A stretch of 64,000 nucleotides of DNA from positions 4,712,001 through 4,776,000 of the forward strand of contig NZ_LT607755.1 of the NCBI RefSeq assembly GCF_900090275.1, written 5' to 3'. The translations under genes were made by a program, and so were the position numbers. Shown in pieces: positions 51,724 to 59,258 of the stretch (positions are counted from its first letter, which is position 1; the number at the start of each line of letters is the position of its first letter). This stretch comes from Micromonospora zamorensis. GTDB taxonomy: Bacteria > Actinomycetota > Actinomycetes > Mycobacteriales > Micromonosporaceae. The notes beneath the pieces were generated by a model that saw only the letters and a list, made by a program, of their open reading frames with translations, was not told the DNA's origin and searched no databases.

Positions 51724-52919
51724 CGCGTCACCCCCATGCTCACGGATCGCTCTACGGTCAGGCCGAGGCCGACCAGTTCGTCCCGGGCGAAGGCCAGTTC
51801 CGCGGCGATGCCCGCGGCCAGCTCCGCGTCGGTGCCGGGCCGTCGTGCGGCCGGCAGCACCCCCCAGGTGTACGTCTCGACGTCGAGGTGGTCGCAGCCA
51901 GCGGTCGGGCCGTCGAAGAGCGCTCTCAGGGCCGCGCGAAGAACCGGCAGGGTCGAGCCGAGCGGTTCCTCGGGCGGGGCGTGCAGCGGCACGTGGTAGT
52001 GCACCCGCCACGGCCCGGGTAGCGCCCTGTCCAGTGCCTCGTCCAGGTCGTCGGCCGCGTACGCCGGGTCGGCCGGGTCGGCCAGACCGGCGCAACCAGC
52101 GCCCCGCGTCTGGTGCAGGAAGCGTGGCTCCACCCAGCGGCGCAACGCCTCGGCCCCACCATCCGGGTCGGTGGCCTCGACGGCGGCGGAGACCTGCACC
52201 TTCACCACCGGCAGCCCGGCCGCCCGCAGTCGTTCCAGTGCCTCGGCCGGCTCCTCCCAGGCGCAGGCCAGGTGGGCCAGGTCGACGCAGACGCCCAGCC
52301 GCTCGGTGTCCATCCCGGACAGCAGCTCGGCGGCCTGGCCGGTGCTCTCCACGACGCAGCCGGGCTCCGGCTCGAAGGCGACCCGCACCTCGCGGCCGGT
52401 GTCGCGCTGCACGGCGGCCAGGCCGGCGGCCAGCTGGTCGAGCCGGCGTCGGGCCGCGTCGGCCCGGTCGGTGTCCCACGGTTGCCGCCAGGCCAGCGGC
52501 AGGGTGGAGATCGAGCCCCGAGCGGCGTCGTCGGGCAGCAGGTCCGCGAGCACGCGGGCCAGATTCAGCGTGTACGTCAGGCGCTGCTCGGTGGTCCAGT
52601 CCGGGTGGTACACGTCCTGCTTGACCACGGGGGCCTGGAAGGCCGCGTACGGGAAGCCGTTGAGGGTGACCACCTCCAGACCGCGCGCGTCAAGTTCGGT
52701 GCGCAACCGGCGGCGCAGCGTCGGGTCGGCGGCCAGCTCGGCGGCGACCGGGGCGGCCAGCCACAGGCCGAGCCCGAGCAGGTCACTGCCGAGCGCCTCG
52801 CGGACCGGCACGGCGTAGGTGTCGAGTTGACCGAGGATGCCGGCGAGGTCCTCGGCGGGGTGCACGTTGGTGCAGTAGCCGAGGTGGACGGTGTCGCCGC
52901 CGGCATGTCGCAGGCGCAT
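51720..52919 (-). CDS. eboE: EboE metabolite-traffic protein, TIM barrel
   Basis: 399 residues from the ATG at 52919. A xylose-isomerase-like TIM barrel: HLGYCTNVHPAEDL at the N terminus, LEVVTLNGFPYAAFQ, VAFEPEPGCVVES (Glu), LGVCVDLAHLACAWEEP (Asp/His) and VHYHVPLH. The opening YCTNVHPAE and FNG/LNGFPY motifs are typical of EboE. The reaction is unknown; the family is named from cyanobacterial export of a scytonemin precursor. Its start overlaps the EboB stop (TGATG) and its end overlaps EboF. Confidence 0.88.
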   Translation of the reverse strand: MRLRHAGGDTVHLGYCTNVHPAEDLAGILGQLDTYAVPVREALGSDLLGLGLWLAAPVAAELAADPTLRRRLRTELDARGLEVVTLNGFPYAAFQAPVVKQDVYHPDWTTEQRLTYTLNLARVLADLLPDDAARGSISTLPLAWRQPWDTDRADAARRRLDQLAAGLAAVQRDTGREVRVAFEPEPGCVVESTGQAAELLSGMDTERLGVCVDLAHLACAWEEPAEALERLRAAGLPVVKVQVSAAVEATDPDGGAEALRRWVEPRFLHQTRGAGCAGLADPADPAYAADDLDEALDRALPGPWRVHYHVPLHAPPEEPLGSTLPVLRAALRALFDGPTAGCDHLDVETYTWGVLPAARRPGTDAELAAGIAAELAFARDELVGLGLTVERSVSMGVTR

Positions 52920-53773
52920 CAGCTGCCGCCGCGCAGGATCGAGTTGCCGGTCTGCGGGTCCACGGCGGTGACCTCCAGGTCGGTGAGGTCGAGCCGGCCG
53001 GACTGCCCGTAGAACTCCACCGGGTTGCGCCACAGCACCTGGTCGACGTCGTCGTCGCTGAACCCGGCCAGCAGCATCGCCTCGCCGGTGGCCCGGGTCA
53101 GCAGCGGGTCGGAGCGCCCCCAGTCGGCGGCCGAATTGACCAACATCCGCTCCGTGCCGTACTCCCGCAGCAGCTCCACCATCCGTGACGGCGTCATCTT
53201 GGTGTCCGGGTAGATGGAGAAGCCCAACCAGCAGCCGCTGTCCCGGACCAGCTTGACGGTCACCTCGTTGAGGTGGTCGACCACCACGCGTCCCGCCTCA
53301 ATGCCGGATTCGGCGACCACGGCGAGGGTCCGTTCGCAGCCGCGCGCCTTGTCCCGGTGCGGGGTGTGCACCAGCGCCGGCAGGTCGTACGCCACCGCCA
53401 GGGCGAGCTGCGCGGCGAACGCCTCGTCCTCCTCCGGCGTCATCGAGTCGTACCCGATCTCGCCGACCGCCACCACCGCGTCCTTGTCCAGGTAGCGGGG
53501 CAGCAGGTCGAGGACCGGGCGGCAGCGCGGGTCGTTGGCCTCCTTGGGGTTCAGGGCCACCGTGGCGAAATGCCGCACCCCGAACTGACCGGCCCGGAAC
53601 GGCTCCCACCCGATCAGCGAGTCGAAGTAGTCGGTGAACGAGGCGGCGCTGGTGCGCGGCTGACCCAGCCAGAACGAGGGCTCCACCACCGCGCGCACTC
53701 CGGCTGCGGCCATCCGTTCGTAGTCGTCGGTGGTGCGTGAGGTCATGTGGATGTGGGGGTCGAAGATGCGCAT
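52919..53773 (-). CDS. eboB: EboB, TatD-like metal-dependent hydrolase
   Basis: 284 residues. Metal ligands of the amidohydrolase fold: His-x-His in FDPHIHM, Glu in VAVGEIGYD, His in LVHTPHRDK and in VVDHLNEV, and Asp in SAADWGRSD. It lacks a nuclease-like surface seen in true TatD DNases and is the EboB type by context. It is directly behind EboA and overlaps EboE by one base. Substrate unknown. Confidence 0.88.
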   Translation of the reverse strand: MRIFDPHIHMTSRTTDDYERMAAAGVRAVVEPSFWLGQPRTSAASFTDYFDSLIGWEPFRAGQFGVRHFATVALNPKEANDPRCRPVLDLLPRYLDKDAVVAVGEIGYDSMTPEEDEAFAAQLALAVAYDLPALVHTPHRDKARGCERTLAVVAESGIEAGRVVVDHLNEVTVKLVRDSGCWLGFSIYPDTKMTPSRMVELLREYGTERMLVNSAADWGRSDPLLTRATGEAMLLAGFSDDDVDQVLWRNPVEFYGQSGRLDLTDLEVTAVDPQTGNSILRGGS

Positions 53774-54382
53774 TCACGCCTCCCGGGGCAGTGCGGCGGT
53801 GAGCCGGTCGAGCAGGTCGGTGGCGTCGGCGGGCAGGTCCCGGCCGGCGGCGTGCCGTTCGGCGGCGAGCGCGGCCAGCATCGCGGCCAGCTCCCCGTCG
53901 GCCCGGGTGTCCAGGTCGGCCACGGCGGCGAGGGGGACGCCGCTGAACACGCACTTGAGCACCGCCTGCCGCCAGGCGGCCGGGTCGAGGTGTCGGGCGT
54001 ACGGGCCGAGGGCTGCGGCGACCAGCCGGGTGTCGTTGGTGCGGATCGCGTCGTGCAGCAGCGGCACGCCGGCGGCGCCGATCGGCAGCAGCGGCAGTGC
54101 CCGCAGCACGGCTCGCCGCTCGGCCGCGTCGCCGTGCTGGTAGAGGCTGTCGGCGTACGCCGCGTGGTCGCCGGGCAGCGCCGTGAGCAGCAGCACCCGG
54201 GCCGCGTCGTCGGCGGTCCAGCCGGGCGCTTCGGGCAACGCGCCCCGACCGCAACGCCGACCTGCGGCGGGGAAGAGCCGGGTGATCGCGGTGGGCTCGG
54301 TGGTGACCCGGCGCAGCGCCGTGTCCAACCAATCGGGATCGGGTACGCCTCGCAGCGCGGCCCGTAGTGAATCCGGTGTCAT
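53774..54382 (-). CDS. eboA: EboA-like protein
   Basis: 202 residues, helical. Characteristic stretches are AITRLFPAAGRRCGR, LLLTALPG and DAIRTNDTRLVAAALGPYARH, which match EboA proteins. The helical-repeat (HEAT-like) character and lack of catalytic motifs suggest a scaffold or carrier role. Its stop directly precedes the EboB start. It is the marker gene of ebo clusters. Confidence 0.85.
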   Translation of the reverse strand: MTPDSLRAALRGVPDPDWLDTALRRVTTEPTAITRLFPAAGRRCGRGALPEAPGWTADDAARVLLLTALPGDHAAYADSLYQHGDAAERRAVLRALPLLPIGAAGVPLLHDAIRTNDTRLVAAALGPYARHLDPAAWRQAVLKCVFSGVPLAAVADLDTRADGELAAMLAALAAERHAAGRDLPADATDLLDRLTAALPREA

Positions 54383-54420
54383 CCCGTCTCCTCCCTCTTG
54401 CTGCTACGCGGTGCCCGCCA

Positions 54421-54507
54421 CCTTTGCTTTGCACCTACATATGCACCGGCGCCTCTTTGGCGGGTGTCGCCTCGGTGGGTGTCGCCTCGCTGGGTGCAGA
54501 GCAAAGG
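54421..54507. repeat. 15-bp inverted repeat around the isomerase 3' end
   Basis: CCTTTGCTTTGCACC (54421-54435) and GGTGCAGAGCAAAGG (54493-54507) pair with one mismatch across 57 bases. The enclosed stretch encodes the Pro/Thr/Glu tail of the isomerase. Origin unknown. Confidence 0.5.
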
Positions 54508-55403
54508 GTGCGGGCAGGGTGGTAATCGGTGGCCGCGGCGGCGCGCAGGAACTCGATCGACCGGGCGGCCACGGCGGGCGCGGCGTGCGAGTCCCGGGGC
54601 AGCTCGACGGCGACCAGACCGCGGTAGCCGGCGTCGCGCAGCGCGGCCAGCACCGGTGGGAAGTCGATCTCGCCGACGCCGAACTCCAGGTGCTCGTGCA
54701 CGCCCCGGCGCATGTCGTCGATCTGCACGTTGACCAGGTGGTCGGCCACCTCGGCGACGCACTGCGGCACCGGCCAGGGCTCCAGGCACCGGCAGTGTCC
54801 GATGTCGAGGGTGATGCCGAAGCGGGCCGGGTTGTCGAGAGCGGCGTGCAGCCGACGCCAGTCGGCGATGTCCTGCACCAGCATGCCGGGCTCCGGTTCG
54901 AAGCCGAGGGTGACGCCGGCGGTGTCGGCCGCGTCGACCACTGTGGCGCAGCCGGCCACCAGCCGGTCCCAGGCGCACTGCGGCGACACCGCCTCGGGTC
55001 GGACACCGGCCCAGAACGAGACAGCCTCGGCGCCCAGGTCGGCGCCGATTCGCACGGCGCGGCGCAGGAACTCGATCCGCCGGGTCGGGTCGTCGTGCAG
55101 CAACGTCGGAGCGTGTTTGTGCCACGGGTCGAGCAGGTAGCGGGCCCCGGTCTCGATCACCACGGCCAGTCCGAGCGCCTCCAACCGTTTGCCGACGGCG
55201 GCGACCCGGCGGGTGAGGCCGGGCGCGAACGGGTCCAGGTGGTCGTGGTCCAGGGTGAGCGCCACCCCGTCGTAGCCGAGGTCGGCGATGACGGCGAGCG
55301 CGTCGTCGAGCCGATGGTTGGCGAAGCCGTTGGTGCCGTACCCGAGGCGCAGCGTCGTGGTGTCGGCGGCCGGCGCACCGGGCCGGGGCTCGGGGATGCT
55401 CAT
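54435..55403 (-). CDS. Sugar phosphate isomerase/epimerase in the ebo cluster
   Basis: 322 residues, overlapping the UbiA-like gene by four bases. A second xylose-isomerase-like TIM barrel in this cluster: LGYGTNGFANHRLDDAL, VIETGARYLLDPWHKHAP, VTLGFEPEPGMLVQD (Glu), FGITLDIGHCRC (Asp/His) and VAVELPRDSH (Glu). The C-terminal ~20 residues form a low-complexity tail (SEATPTEATPAKEAPVHM) from short tandem repeats. It opens with the same Y-x-T-N pattern as EboE, so the two may be distant paralogues. Substrate unknown; an oxidised inositol is plausible. Confidence 0.85.
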   Translation of the reverse strand: MSIPEPRPGAPAADTTTLRLGYGTNGFANHRLDDALAVIADLGYDGVALTLDHDHLDPFAPGLTRRVAAVGKRLEALGLAVVIETGARYLLDPWHKHAPTLLHDDPTRRIEFLRRAVRIGADLGAEAVSFWAGVRPEAVSPQCAWDRLVAGCATVVDAADTAGVTLGFEPEPGMLVQDIADWRRLHAALDNPARFGITLDIGHCRCLEPWPVPQCVAEVADHLVNVQIDDMRRGVHEHLEFGVGEIDFPPVLAALRDAGYRGLVAVELPRDSHAAPAVAARSIEFLRAAAATDYHPARTLCSAPSEATPTEATPAKEAPVHM

Positions 55404-56260
55404 GTCGGGGAGACCTTCCGGGCCAACCGTCGACCCAGCGGCGCGGCCGCCGCGACGGCCACCCCGAGCAGACCTGCTCCACCGCGCGCGGTGAGCGCCC
55501 CCTGGAGGGCGGGCAGCCCGGTGATCCCGGCGCCGACAGCGGCGCGGACCCGCCCGGCCGACGGGTCCCGGACCACCTCGGCCTGGGCCGCGCCGTAGCG
55601 GGCGGCGTACCAGCCGGCCAACACGGCAGGCAGCACCGCAACCCGCCGAGGGGCGGCGACAGCGGCGCTGGCGGCGACCAACGCGGTGCCCGCGAGGGTG
55701 CGCATCGGCAGTTTGGCGTCGGCGCCGGTGACCTCCCGGCGGGACAGCGCGGTGACCGTCCAGGTGTGCGCGGCAACCGTCGCCGCCGCCGGCAACGCCC
55801 GGGTCACCCGCCCACCGGACGCGCCGAGCAGCACATCCAGCCCCCGGCAGGCGGCCATCACGGCCGGACCGGCGGCGGTGTTCTTGGCCAGCAGGTCGTA
55901 CCCCCAGATGGTGGCGGCCAGCGGCACGGCGAGCGCGACGGCGCGGCGACCGCCCACGGCGGCGGCCAGGCCCACGCCGGCGGCCGTGAGACCCGCCGCG
56001 AGGCCCACCGCGGCGGCCGGGGTGACCCGACCGCTGGGGATCGGCCGCTCGGGGCGTTCCACCGCGTCCAGGCCCCGGTCGGCCCAGTCGTTGGCGGCCA
56101 TGCCGGCCCAGTAGAGCAGCACCGACGCGCCGGCCAGGGCGGGCGTACGCGGGCTCAGCGCGCCGGCCGCCGCCGCACCGGCGATCACGTCACCGGGCAC
56201 CGAGAGCGCGGCCGGTGCCCGGACCAACTCGGCGAGATCAGCCAACGTTGTCATGGACAC
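55400..56260 (-). CDS. eboC: EboC-like UbiA prenyltransferase
   Basis: 286 residues with about eight membrane helices. The first Asp-rich motif is NDWADRGLD, followed by ERPERPIPSG, both typical of UbiA enzymes. The second Asp-rich loop has LLAKNTAAGP and RGLDVLLGAS, typical of the EboC-like branch. It should transfer a polyprenyl group to a polar acceptor in the membrane. An alternative start at 56254 exists. Its start overlaps the inositol-phosphate-synthase-like gene by about 20 bases. Confidence 0.88.
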   Translation of the reverse strand: MSMTTLADLAELVRAPAALSVPGDVIAGAAAAGALSPRTPALAGASVLLYWAGMAANDWADRGLDAVERPERPIPSGRVTPAAAVGLAAGLTAAGVGLAAAVGGRRAVALAVPLAATIWGYDLLAKNTAAGPAVMAACRGLDVLLGASGGRVTRALPAAATVAAHTWTVTALSRREVTGADAKLPMRTLAGTALVAASAAVAAPRRVAVLPAVLAGWYAARYGAAQAEVVRDPSAGRVRAAVGAGITGLPALQGALTARGGAGLLGVAVAAAAPLGRRLARKVSPT

Positions 56261-57404
56261 CGTCCCCGCCGGCGTGCAGCTGCCGGGTGAAGTCGCTCAG
56301 CCGGGCCCACTGCTCGCCCAGCGAGTGGGTGGGCGAGCCGAGCGGGTCCTTGAAGAAGAAGCCCAGCTCAGCCAGCGGCCCCACCTGCCCGGCGGCGTGC
56401 GCGGCGGCGGTGAGCCGGGCCAGGTCGAGCACCAGCGGCGCGGCCAGCGCGGAGTCGCAGCCGTGCCAGGTGAACTCCATCCGCATGCCGGTGCCGAGGA
56501 AGCCGGCGAAGGTGATCAGATCCCACGCGGTCTTGAAGTCGCCCAGATCCTCGACGTACTCGATGCGGGTGCCGCCCTGCGGGACGTAGCCCAGCGTCTC
56601 GCCGAGCACCCGCTGCTTGCTCTGCACCTTCGCCGCGTTGGCGGCCGGGTCGGCGAGGGTGGCGCCGTCGCCACCGCCCAGCAGGTTGACCCCGGACCAG
56701 GAGCGCACGGCCAGGTTGCGCATCGCGAACATCGGCGCGAGCACCGACTTGACGAGGGTCTCCCCGGTCTTGCCGTCATGCCCGGCGTACGGCAGTCGGG
56801 CCTCCTGGGCCAGCGCGGCCAGCGCGGGAAGCCGCAGCCCGGTGGACGGGGTGAAGTCGACGTACGGGCAGCCGGCCAGCACCGCCGCGTACGCGTAGAG
56901 GGAGCTGACCGGCAGCACCTCGTCCGGCCCGGCGAGGGCGGTGCGCAACGCGGCCGGGTCGGCGTGCCCGGGGTGCGGCTCCGGTGCCGGTTCGGTGGCG
57001 GAGACGTTGACCACCACCACCCGGTCCAGGTGGTGTCGCTCACGGAAGCTGGTGAGGTCGCGGACCACGGCGTCGGCCCGGTCGGCCTGGGTGGCACCGA
57101 CCGGTGCCGGGCGCAGCTCCTGCTCGACGGCGTTCAGCTCGTCGGGGAGCGCGGCGACCAGCCGCCAGGGGATGACACCGGCGTCGGCGAGGGCCTCGGC
57201 GCGCTTGGACAGCGGGGTGGTGGCCAGGTCGTGCCCGCCGAAGACGAGGTCGGCGAAACTCGGCAGGGCGGGGCCACGCAGCTCGGGCAGCTCGGTGACG
57301 CAGCCGGTGGGCCCGGCCAGGCCAGCCCGCAGCGCGAGCCCCCCGACGATGCTGGTGGTCGCGACGGAACCGCGCGCTCCTACCAGCCAGACACCTGTTC
57401 GCAT
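56238..57404 (-). CDS. Inositol-3-phosphate-synthase-like enzyme
   Basis: 388 residues with GGGGAAGGAG before the ATG at 57404. The NAD motif is VWLVGARGSVATT, with VVNVSATEP, YVDFTPS, AGHDGKTGETLVKSVLAPM, SWSGVNLLGGGDG and GFFFKDPLGSPTHS as in Ino1-type myo-inositol-3-phosphate synthases. This branch is short and close to the archaeal/actinobacterial type. It is the first gene of the cluster. In cyanobacterial ebo clusters this place is taken by a dehydroquinate-synthase-like EboD, also a sugar-phosphate cyclase. The product is probably a cyclitol phosphate. Confidence 0.88.
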   Translation of the reverse strand: MRTGVWLVGARGSVATTSIVGGLALRAGLAGPTGCVTELPELRGPALPSFADLVFGGHDLATTPLSKRAEALADAGVIPWRLVAALPDELNAVEQELRPAPVGATQADRADAVVRDLTSFRERHHLDRVVVVNVSATEPAPEPHPGHADPAALRTALAGPDEVLPVSSLYAYAAVLAGCPYVDFTPSTGLRLPALAALAQEARLPYAGHDGKTGETLVKSVLAPMFAMRNLAVRSWSGVNLLGGGDGATLADPAANAAKVQSKQRVLGETLGYVPQGGTRIEYVEDLGDFKTAWDLITFAGFLGTGMRMEFTWHGCDSALAAPLVLDLARLTAAAHAAGQVGPLAELGFFFKDPLGSPTHSLGEQWARLSDFTRQLHAGGDGVHDNVG

Positions 57405-58028
57405 GGTGCTCCTTCCCCGTTCACGAGGAACCGCGGTACCGCTAAATATAGGAATATCAGAATATGTTTCGGAAAGATACGCCCCGGTTTTGCGGGGCCC
57501 CGTCCGCCCGTCCCACACCGGTTTGGCACCGGGTTCCGACGTCGGCGTCGGCGGCGACGACGCCGGACCGGCTTCCGGTCCGGGCGCGGGCAGACGGGGC
57601 TTGGTAGACAGGGTCGGGTCGGCGTCTCGACCCTGTCTCCCCCGCACCCGACCGGCCGGGGCGCTGATGCGTCCCAACCGGGCGTCTCAGGCCGCCGTGC
57701 CCACCAGGTCACCGACCGCAGCACGACCCGCCGGACGTCGGCGGGTGGTTGCGGTACGGGTGGGGGCAGCGGCGGGCGGTGCCATCAGGTCCTCCGGATC
57801 TCCGGATTGGTGGCGGTCCTCCGGTGCGGCCGGGGAATCCCGGTCCGGTCGCACCGGACGACCGTCCTGCTCGTGCGCCACCGGGCCGCAGTGCCCGGCC
57901 GCACGCTCTCCGACGCCGACCTCGTCCCGGCCGCGGGGCGCAATCCGCGGTCGGTCCCTCGCCGGTCGGCTTCGGGAAGCTGGTAGGGCGATGGTGGTGC
58001 GATCACCACCATCGCAGATGGTCGATGG
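57405..58028. other. Intergenic region, 624 bp, cluster promoter
   Basis: An AT-rich block at about 57446-57480 (repeats of GAATAT) lies upstream of the cluster and includes TATATT and TATTCC as possible -10 boxes on the minus strand. Two hairpins follow further upstream: AGACAGGGTCG/CGACCCTGTCT (57606-57616, 57628-57638) and the one at 57988-58015. A possible histidine-phosphatase remnant occupies 57850-57986 on the plus strand. Confidence 0.5.
57988..58015 (-). terminator. 12-bp hairpin after the Gfo/Idh gene
   Basis: GCGATGGTGGTG (57988-57999) pairs perfectly with 58004-58015 around CGAT, 13 bases after the stop codon at 58029. Confidence 0.8.
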
Positions 58029-59237
58029 TCAGACGGCCGCCGCGATCAGCGCCGGCTCCACCTCGGTCCAGGAGGAACCGAGTTCCGCCGAGCGGGTCAC
58101 CGCGTCCAGCACGAGCTGGACCTGCAACGCGTCGGCGAAGGACGGAGTCGGGTCGACGCCGGTGGCGACCGCCTCGATGAAGTCGCGCATCTCGTGCGTG
58201 AACGAGTGCTCGTAGCCGATGATGTGGCCCGGAGGCCACCACGCCGACATGTACGGGTGCTCGCCCTCGGTCACCAGGATGCGGCTGAAACCCTGCTCCA
58301 CGCTCGGCCTGGTGGCGTCGTAGAACTCCAGCTCGTTGAGCCGCTCCAGGTCGAAGATCACGCTGCCCAGCGAGCCGTTGATCTCGACACGCAACGCGTT
58401 CTTGCGACCGGTGGCGAAGCGGCTCGCCTCGTACGTGGCCAGGGCGCCGCCGTCGAGCCGTGCCACGAAGACCGCGGCGTCGTCGACGGTGACCGGCCCG
58501 GTGGGGGCGGTGTGGCCATCCACAGTGGCCGCGAGACCACTCGACTCGGCCGGCAACGGCCGTTCCTTGACGAACGTCTCGGTGACCGCGCTGACCCCGC
58601 TGATCTTCTGGCCGGTGACGAACTGGGTCAGATCGATGATGTGCGCACCGATGTCACCGAGCGCGCCGGAGCCCGCCCTGTCTTTCTGCAACCGCCAGAC
58701 CAGCGGGAACTGCGGGTCCACGATCCAGTCCTGCAGGTACGTCGCACGGACGTGTCGAATCACCCCGAGTCGTCCGTCGGCGACCAACTGACGCATCATC
58801 GTGACCGCGGGGACCCGGCGGTAGTTGAACCCGCACATCGACCGCACCCCGGAGGCCCGGGCGAGTTCCGCCGCAGCGGTCATCGCCCGTGCCTCCGCCA
58901 CCGTGTTGGCCAACGGCTTCTCGCACAGGACGTGCTTGCCGGCGGCCAACGCGGCGAGCGCGATCTCGGCGTGACTGTCGCCCGGTGTGCAGACATCGAT
59001 CACGTCGATGTCGTCCCGGTTGATCAGGTCACGCCAGTCCGTGGTGTACGCGTCCCAGCCGAGCCGGTCGGCGGCATCCGCCACCTTCGTTGTGTCTCGA
59101 CCGCAGATCAGCGCCATCCGGGCCCGCGCCGGCAGGTCGAAGACGCGGTTCACGGTGCGCCACGCCTGTGAGTGCGCGGCGCCCATGAACGCGTAGCCGA
59201 CCATGCCGACCCGCAGTTCTTTGTCTGTCGTGGACAA
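58029..59237 (-). CDS. Gfo/Idh/MocA-family oxidoreductase
   Basis: 402 residues. The NAD(P) motif is VGMVGYAFMGAAHS, the conserved EKP in VLCEKPLANTV, and the GGxxxDxxxH-like substrate motif as LGDIGAHIIDL with catalytic Asp/His. Family members oxidise sugars or inositols. It follows the substrate-binding protein gene by 21 bases, so it belongs to the sugar-uptake operon and likely processes the imported substrate. Confidence 0.92.
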   Translation of the reverse strand: MSTTDKELRVGMVGYAFMGAAHSQAWRTVNRVFDLPARARMALICGRDTTKVADAADRLGWDAYTTDWRDLINRDDIDVIDVCTPGDSHAEIALAALAAGKHVLCEKPLANTVAEARAMTAAAELARASGVRSMCGFNYRRVPAVTMMRQLVADGRLGVIRHVRATYLQDWIVDPQFPLVWRLQKDRAGSGALGDIGAHIIDLTQFVTGQKISGVSAVTETFVKERPLPAESSGLAATVDGHTAPTGPVTVDDAAVFVARLDGGALATYEASRFATGRKNALRVEINGSLGSVIFDLERLNELEFYDATRPSVEQGFSRILVTEGEHPYMSAWWPPGHIIGYEHSFTHEMRDFIEAVATGVDPTPSFADALQVQLVLDAVTRSAELGSSWTEVEPALIAAAV

Positions 59238-59258
59238 GGTGGGTCTCCCCCCGGTATG

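Noticed and set aside
49244..57404. Terpene or carotenoid biosynthetic cluster
   Set aside because: A prenyl synthase and UbiA are present, but there is no cyclase, phytoene synthase or desaturase; the EboA/B/E/F set explains the locus better.
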